This document shows positions 57,889 to 64,000 of a stretch of DNA of 64,000 bases, one piece after another (positions within the stretch are counted from its first letter, which is position 1; each line of letters begins with the position of its first letter). The notes under the pieces are model-generated. The model was not told where the DNA came from. It made no database searches and saw only the letters and a list, made by a program, of their open reading frames with translations. This stretch comes from Torymus aiolomorphi. Its lineage: Eukaryota > Arthropoda > Insecta > Hymenoptera > Torymidae. A program made the translations under genes and the position numbers. Location of the stretch: contig CM070876.1 in NCBI GenBank assembly GCA_036365515.1, positions 41,879,695-41,943,694 on the forward strand. Direction: 5' to 3'.

Positions 57889-57900
57889 AAAAAAAGACAA

Positions 57901-57968
<68 letters not shown>

Positions 57969-57981
57969 GTGTAAAAAAAAG

Positions 57982-58035
<54 letters not shown>
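57817..58035. repeat. Compound (TA)n microsatellite
   Basis: Three TA blocks are separated by two copies of GTAAAAAAAAGACAAAT (57,886 and about 57,970). Tyr-Ile repeat frames on both strands are artefacts, including the long minus frames that run into 58,691 and 58,822. Confidence 0.97.
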
Positions 58036-58038
<3 letters not shown>

Positions 58039-59308
58039 AACGGGTGCAGGCAATAAAGGCGAAAGAGCCGCGTGTACCGCGCCGCGAGGTTTGGATCGCG
58101 CGCGCTTGCACGTACAGCGGCTCGCTGCGCGCCAAGCGGGACGCGCGGGAGGCGAAGCAAGAAGAAGAAGAAGACGCCGCCGTGGCGCTCCGAAGGGACG
58201 CCGCGGCCATTGATGGGTAGTCTAGTCCTGTAGCGCAACAGGTGCGCACGTGCTCTCCCGCCCCTCCAGTGCCGTGCCTCCGAGTGCCCCACGAGTGCCG
58301 CATCACGCCCTGCGGGAATAGCCCTCCGCGCCTCCGATCCGCCGCCAGCCCCGCAGCGACGCAACTCCGGCTGCCTTCGCCGGCCGGGCCACAACCAGCG
58401 GAGGAGTGAGAGGAGGAGAGAGAGAAAGAGGCGGCAGCCGAGGCTCGAGAAGCCACGAGGCCCGACGCCTCGCAGCGAGGAGGTGAGAGTGCGGGAGCGT
58501 GAGAGAGAGAGAGAGAGAGGGACAGACCTCGGGCGACGCGCTGGCCAGCGCCAAAGTAAGTGTGCGCTTCTTTTGTATTTTTGCCGCGTAGGTTTTGCGT
58601 GCGAGCGGCCACGCGTAAGAAGTGTTGCGCGGCTATCCGACGCCGCCTGCGTAGAGGCAAGCGGCCTCGTGTGCGAGAGCGCGGCGGCCATTTTGTGGCG
58701 TCTCGCGGCGCGGTGACGCCGGCCGTGCGACCGGCCGGCTCCGCGTAAGTCTCGGCCTGCGCGTTCGTTTTTGTAGGAGATGTTCGGGCTTCGCGCCCCT
58801 TAGCGCGATTCCTTTTGATCAATAAACCTTCTTTATTTTACCTTTTCATCGTTTGTGTCGAGTCTGTCAATTCGCGAGTAACCGTTCCCTATCTCCCCGA
58901 ATACCGCCCTCTACCTTTTCAGCAGCTGCAGCTAGTCGGAGGCATCACCTTCTAGAGGAGCAACGTCAACGGGGAAATTGTAAGTGAAAGTCGCTCAGGT
59001 TAACCTGAGCGACGTTGTACGGGAACACCGGCGAGAGTAGGTAAAGCTAGTGCATATCTAGCCGCCGGTGAATTGTGCGCCGAAGTCAGCGGCAGCGGCA
59101 GAGCGCAGCGCCGGGCCTAGTAGAAGGCGGCCTAAGCTTTCTACAGCGAAAGCCGGGCGCGCTTGTTCTGAGCCTGCGCCAACGCGCTCCGGCCGGCCGA
59201 CGGGTCCGTCTACAACGGCGCGCTGCTCTGGGCGTAGTAGACGCCCGTATATCGCCTGGCGCATCCCAGAGAGGGATTAATACCCTCTTTTAAATTCACC
59301 CCGTTACA
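58036..59308 (+). repeat. Gypsy 5' long terminal repeat
   Basis: It begins TGTAACGGGTGCAGG and ends CACCCCGTTACA, so it has inverted TGTAACGGG/CCCGTTACA termini. It is 1,273 bp, GC-rich, with candidate AATAAA signals at 58,051 and 58,820. The AC spacer and TGGCGCCCAT primer site follow directly. The 3' LTR lies beyond the window, so LTR identity and age cannot be judged. Confidence 0.85.
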
Positions 59309-59310
59309 AC

Positions 59311-59328
59311 TGGCGCCCATTAACGTGT
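59311..59328 (+). other. tRNA primer-binding site
   Basis: TGGCGCCCATTAACGTG begins two bases after the LTR. The TGGCGCCC core is the usual form of a primer site complementary to a tRNA 3' end carrying CCA. Confidence 0.75.
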
Positions 59329-59329
59329 G

Positions 59330-60326
59330 CAGCACATTAGATTAGGGAACGGCGAATTTTACAGTAATTGGTTAATCGTCGAAACAGGTCGAGACGCGCG
59401 TTGCGAATAATTAATTATCGCGGTGATAATTAATTATTACAAAGTGTACAGTGTGTGCAAGGGTAACCAACTGGTGGTTTCTAACCTTGCTTGGAGGAAT
59501 TTACCCGATCTGCACGTATTTAGTGAGGAACATTGCTTGTGAAGGCCGAGCATTTGTTGAAGTATTTAGCGAGGACGACAAAGAGATTAGGTAGCAATTA
59601 TCTATTAATTATGTATTATATTATAAAATTTATTAAAATTGTTTTATATAGGTCCTAGCGTTTATCTCTTTGTTCGTCACCACACGTGCACACCGGGGAG
59701 TAAACTAACGAATTACGCACCCAATATTTAAATATCGGGGATTTCGTTTGCAATTTCGGATTTAGGGCTTAATTCGCGAAGACGCCTGCGCGGGGGATAC
59801 CGTAAGGTGCACGCGCAGTAATTTTGGGCCCGCGCATGCGCAGAATCCGAAAATAAAAAGTGAAAAATCACTATCGCGAATTCGGTTGCCCATCCCACGA
59901 GGAGGTGGGCATATTCACTAATTTCGGTTTTGCGCATGCGCAAAAGGTCGAAAGATCAAATTTTTGTTTTTACCCGCAGAATCGTCTGCGCATGCGGCGG
60001 CGGTACTGATACACATAGTGATTTTAGTGCCGCGCATGCGCAGCGCCCGAAAATCGCGAATTTCAGTTCTGACCGGGAATCGGTTGCGCGGGCGACGACT
60101 ACGCTTGCGCAATACGCCAAAAGCGACATAACCTCCAGGCAAGTGAGTAAAAGCGAGTTGACCTCGGTATAGCGTGAATACCAAACCACCAGTTGGGAAG
60201 ATCGTTACTTCCTGAGCCAGTGGTAATCCGGTAGGTACCTTGTGAAGGATACCACTGACCGTGCAAAAGCGTTGTAAATTACGGGATTGAAGAGGAATCC
60301 CCTTGCACACGCACAACCAGCGAACG
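59330..60326 (+). promoter_or_regulatory. Gypsy leader with NRF1-type palindromes
   Basis: A one-kilobase leader before gag. GCGCATGCGC occurs exactly at 59,832-59,841, 59,932-59,941 and 60,032-60,041, and nearly (GCGCATGCGG) at 59,988. A weaker GCTTGCGC lies near 60,104. The exact copies are 100 bp apart. This is the core of the NRF1 (insect ewg) binding consensus. Confidence 0.7.
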
Positions 60327-62231
60327 ATGTCATACAACATCCAGGAAGCTGTGGAGGATTGGGTGTGGTCGATCTCGCCAAGCGAGATCGATAGCCACCT
60401 GTCGGAGTTGCAATTGAGGCGACACGACTCCACATTCTTGAGAATGCACAGGCTAAGCCAGTGGGTGCTGGGTAACTATACGCCTCAAGACTTCGTGGAG
60501 CCGGAAGAGCCGGGGGATGTAATCCCCCGGCGGATGGCACTAAGGGAAAACCTCTTACGGAGGATCCTTTTAGAAGACGACGGCTCCTTCGTCGAAGCGT
60601 CCAGTTGGGATTTACACCCCCTGGACGTAGTGCTCAAAAGCGAGCAGATATTGGAGATACTGCGTAGGACGACGGCGGAGGCCGTGTCCGACACCCAGCA
60701 CTCACCACACCCAAACGCCACAGTCAGTAACCGGGACACTACGCAACAACAAAAGGAGCAACGCACACAGCTACCTCTACAGCAGCAGGACAGCGAAGAA
60801 GAAGAAACTCGCGGCGACGACCAACAAGCGCAGCCAGGAGAGATGCTTCGCCTCCTGGCAAAGGACGGCTCCGAGTTTTATATCCCTCGGGAAGTCGGCT
60901 CGCTATTAGCGGAATTAATAGCGAAAGTAAGGTCGCTGGAGGAGTTGGTTTTAAACCAACAGCGACACGCCGCTTCCAGCACGCATATAGCGGAACCTAG
61001 GCAAGGTCACAACGTGCAGTTTGAAGACACGTACACCGTCACCGGCAACGATACGTGGATCGGTCCGCCATCGACACCACCGCCAGCTCGGCGTGATGGT
61101 CAGGCTGGTTTACAAGGAGTAAACGCAGCCTGGGTGGGGGGTGACCGCCGAAGTTCGGAGAGAGGCTCGAGCTGGCCGACATATGGCGCGCCAGGCGCGA
61201 CAGGGAACTTCTCGAGGTCGAGTATGTTCCACTCGCGAGACATAGGCCAAATCGTGAGGAAATGGCAAATTCGATTCTCTGGGACGAAGAGCCAGAGTAT
61301 CGATGTATTCCTAGCGAGGCTGGAGGACTGTCGAGTCCTGGCAAACCTCTCCGAAGAAGAGGTGTTGTCGTCGTTGTCAGAGCTGTTCACTGACACGGCG
61401 GCCACGTGGTACCGTAATGAGAAATAGAAATGGGCCACGTGGCAAGATTTCGTGACTGCAGCGAAACGCTGGTACGGGACGACGAAGAGGTACCAGCAGC
61501 GGTTGATAGCAGAGGCGAACAACCGCACCCAAGGGGCGGACGAAGCCGTGAGAGATTATATCACGTGCCTCATTGCGATAGTGAGGAAGATATCGCCGCC
61601 TCCCAGCTCGGAGCAACAGCTGGATCAGCTGCACCGAAACCTACGGCCCCAGCTGCAAGCGATGGTCCGTAGGTCAGACTTCAGCACAGTAGAGGAGCTA
61701 CTGGAGTTGGCAGTGGACGCGGAGCAAACGTTGGAGAATTCCAAGATGTTCCGACCTCCACCACCGCCAACAGCGGCGCTACTGCCGGAAATGGCGTATA
61801 AACCGCCGGCAAACACCGACGCGCCACGAAAGCCGAAAGGCGATGCCAAGGAAGGCAAAGTGGCTGCTGCGGTGGTCGAAAAGGACGCCAAGCAGGAGGG
61901 CTTGGAGGAAATGCTTCGGCGAGTGCTAAGCGAGCGTCTCTCCGACCGGCGAGGCTCCGGAGGAGAGCGCTCCGGGCGAAATACGCCCCCTGGGCCACGC
62001 AGAGGGCGCGGTAACCAGCCATCTGGGCGTGGCGGAGCAAGGAGGCCCCCAGAATCGAGGCAGGGGGCGAAGGCGACGAGCCCACCGAATGGCTCCGCGC
62101 CCTCCGCTAGCCCCGAGGGTAACCCTCCGAAAGGACTAAGGCCGCCGCTGAGTTGCTACTCATGCGGCCTTGTCGGATATATAGCGCGCTACTGCCCTAA
62201 TTGTGCAGGAAACGGGAAAGGGAGCGCGTAG
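60327..62231 (+). pseudogene. Gypsy gag, interrupted by one stop
   Basis: ATG at 60,327 (MSYNIQEAVEDWVWSISPSE). A Gln/Glu-rich linker and a long helical segment precede the capsid core IRFSGTKSQSIDVFLARLED, with TAATWYRNEK. TAG at 61,425-61,427 interrupts the frame, which resumes at once as KWATWQDFVTAAKRWYG and continues to 62,231. The C terminus is Pro/Arg/Gly-rich with a zinc knuckle CYSCGLVGYIARYC, in which the usual His is Tyr. The protein would form the virus-like particle. pol begins in the -1 phase with a 31-nt overlap, as is common in Gypsy. Confidence 0.85.
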
Positions 62232-62878
62232 AGGGGATCACTACCGCCCCCCTCCCCGACGAGATCCCCAAAACCGAAGATGTTTTGGCCGCGTGCTATA
62301 GCCGCCCTGCCGCGAAAGAGTCCGCGGTACCCTCGCCAGTTGCGAACCGAGGAGAGGCCTCGGCGAAGCAACCGACCGACGCAGAAACAAGGTGGTGGCT
62401 GCCAATTGAGGTCGGCGAGTTTAATCTCCGCGCTTTGTTGGACCCGGGAGCATCCACGACGGTGATGGGCTCCGTCGGACTCCAACTAGCTACAGCGCTG
62501 GACCGGGAGTTTGTAGCGTCCGAGAAGAAAGGGGTAAGGCTAGCGGATGGAAGCCGCAGCCCCTTGCTAGGCCACGTGATGCTGCCTATCACTGTGGCTG
62601 GCCTCACTCGCGATATCCGAGTCGCCATAATGCCGAATTTAGATGCCGACTGCTACTTAGGAGTCAACTTTGTACGAGCGTTCAGGGCCGTACTAGACCC
62701 GGATACGGATAGGCTATTCTGTAAGGAGACGGAAGCCTACGTCGAGCTGGAAGTAGCCAGCTTGACCCCCGATCCTAGCTCGGTAGCGGCAATTGGGCTC
62801 GAGGACGCTACAGACCTTCAGCGAGAGGAGCTGAAGGCCATGGTGGACGAGGTCCAGGCAAGCTCCCGCCAGGATTAG
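62201..62878 (+). CDS. Gypsy protease region (start of pol)
   Basis: It lies in the -1 phase relative to gag, overlapping its end. The retropepsin-like active site is ALLDPGASTTVMG (Asp about codon 81, DPG rather than DTG/DSG). GHVMLPITVAGLTRDIRVAI and DCYLGVNFVRAF are the expected later strands. The frame closes with TAG at 62,876-62,878, and reverse transcriptase continues in another phase, apparently after loss of one base. Confidence 0.8.
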   Translation: MCRKRERERVEGITTAPLPDEIPKTEDVLAACYSRPAAKESAVPSPVANRGEASAKQPTDAETRWWLPIEVGEFNLRALLDPGASTTVMGSVGLQLATALDREFVASEKKGVRLADGSRSPLLGHVMLPITVAGLTRDIRVAIMPNLDADCYLGVNFVRAFRAVLDPDTDRLFCKETEAYVELEVASLTPDPSSVAAIGLEDATDLQREELKAMVDEVQASSRQD

Positions 62879-62879
62879 G

Positions 62880-64000
62880 TTGCGTCAGAGGCGTGGAGCA
62901 TGAGATTCATGTAGGAAACGCTCGACCAATCAAGCAGCGCCATTATCCAGTGTCGGATAAGGTGCAGGAGGAGATGCATCGCCAGGTTTGCGAAATGCTG
63001 AACCAAGGCATCATCGAGCCCTCCAAGAGCGGGTGATCGAGCCCCGTCGTGATGGCGCCGAAGAGTGACGGCACACGACGGTTCTGCAACGATCTGCGGA
63101 AGGTGAATGCAGTCACCGAACCCGACGCCTATCCTCTGCCGAATATGCAGGATATTCTGCGGAAATTGAGGAAGGCGAAGTTCATCTCCACGCTTGACCT
63201 CAAGAGCGCGTATCATCAGATACCGTTAGCGGAGGAGGCGCGGCCCATCACCGCTTTCACGGTACCGGGGCTGGGCCTGTTCCAGTTCCGGCGGATGCCG
63301 TACGGACTGACGAACGCGCCGGCCACCTTCCAGCGGCTCATTGACCAAGTGCTCGGACCCGAGCTGGAGCCTTACGTCTACGCTTACCTCGACGACATCA
63401 TCGTAGTCGCAGAAACGTTCGAGGAGCATAAGAAGTGCTTGAAAAGGGTGTTGGAAAGGCTCGTCGCCGCTGGACTAACCCTCAACGCAGAAAAATGTGT
63501 TTTCTGCAAGCAAGAGGTAGCATATTTGGGCTTCTTGGTTAACCGGGACGGCACGAGGCCGAACCCGGCCAAGATCGAGCCAATCAAGAATTTTCCGCAG
63601 CCGCGGAATCTGAGGCAGCTGCGCCGATTCCTGGGTACTTCATCGTGGTATAGGAAGTTCATCCCGAACTATGCCACGATCGCCGAGCCGCTCACGAGTC
63701 TGACGAAGAAGAACCAGAAGTACGAGTGGCTCGACGAGCAGCAACGCGCCTTCGAGTTGTTGAAGGCGATGATTATGACCGCTCCGGTCCTACATCGCCC
63801 TGATCCCGACGGCCTTTTCATCGTGCAGACCGATGCGAGCGATGTAGGCCTTGGCGCGGTGCTGCTTCAGGAAGTAGAGACCCAAGAGCGGGTGATTGAG
63901 TTCGCGAGCCGGGTGTTAACCCCGGCAGAGCGAAACTATAGCGTTACGGAGAGGGAGTGCCTCGCGGTGGTCTGGGCGATACAGAAGTTTCGCCCTTACA
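62880..64000 (+). pseudogene. Gypsy reverse transcriptase and start of RNase H, cut by window end
   Basis: Motifs in order are VQEEMHRQVCEMLNQGIIEP, then TGA at 63,034-63,036 where a Trp codon is expected, then SSPVVMAPKSDGTRRFCNDL, STLDLKSAYHQIPL, FRRMPYGLTNAPATFQRLID and the catalytic YAYLDDIIVV. A thumb segment NAEKCVFCKQEVAYLGFLV follows. RNase H begins FIVQTDASDVGLGAVLLQ with RNYSVTERECLAVVWAIQKF at the end. From 63,037 to the last base the frame is open. Integrase and the 3' LTR lie beyond. Confidence 0.88.

Noticed and set aside
57765..58822. Long minus-strand frames of 308 and 343 codons
   Set aside because: They are read through the TA microsatellite (Tyr-Ile repeats) and the GC-rich LTR. 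No protein family is seen.

Overview
This is a eukaryotic, almost certainly insect, nuclear window that is mostly AT-rich and very dense in mobile and repetitive DNA. The only host coding sequence I can name is one exon of Lis-1 (LIS1/PAFAH1B1, LisH domain) on the + strand at 10,482-10,635. Both splice sites look intact, and no other Lis-1 exon is visible, so most of the window is probably intronic or the exon is an isolated fragment. Spliced genes, TATA boxes, a Polinton/Maverick, a CR1/Jockey-type LINE and a Ty3/Gypsy element all fit an insect. A TE-rich hymenopteran or similar lineage is plausible, but the order cannot be proven from the sequence.

Layout. 0.6-2.1, 6.5-7.1 and 25.8-27.1 kb hold three copies of one unclassified repeat, each with a long TG/CA microsatellite at the same internal place. 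3.0-3.4 kb is a decayed retrotransposon gag piece. 3.4-9.2 kb holds degenerate repeats, a MITE, GC-rich blocks and a long TC microsatellite. 9.28-10.39 kb is a satellite of about 162 bp period that ends about 90 bp before the Lis-1 exon. 11.2-25 kb is a patchwork of GC-rich hairpin elements ending in TAGTACATTACG-like sequence, two decayed CACTA-like transposase genes (12.3-14.8 and 22.2-24.6 kb, minus strand), a spliced Asn/Gln-rich gene and its partial duplicate, and further exon-like pieces. 25-33 kb is AT-rich with tandem repeats, a LINE fragment and a period-12 palindrome array.

The main feature is a 13.5-kb Polinton/Maverick (virus-like DNA transposon) at 33,442-46,989 with inverted termini of about 560-600 bp, inserted in a satellite of about 300 bp period. 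It encodes a double jelly-roll-type major capsid protein, a penton-like minor capsid protein, an adenain-like cysteine protease, a minor capsid protein with a phospholipase-A2-like motif, a packaging ATPase, a protein-primed type B DNA polymerase and several small proteins. No integrase is recognisable. The left half (capsid, protease, ATPase) is AT-leaning and the right half (polymerase onward) is GC-rich, with the break near 39,190 next to a short truncated-looking ORF. Homologues of one unknown protein family sit near both ends. I infer a recombinant between two Polinton lineages. Five promoters share the string GTATATAAG. Several genes carry single-base frameshifts or stops.

47.0-49.7 kb holds more satellite and no gene. 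49.7-54.4 kb is a full-length but broken CR1/Jockey-type LINE ending in (TAAA)n. 54.4-57.8 kb has no recognised gene. 58.0 kb to the window end is the 5' part of a Ty3/Gypsy element: a 1,273-bp LTR, primer site, long leader with NRF1-like palindromes, gag, protease, reverse transcriptase and the start of RNase H. It carries two in-frame stops and is cut by the window end.
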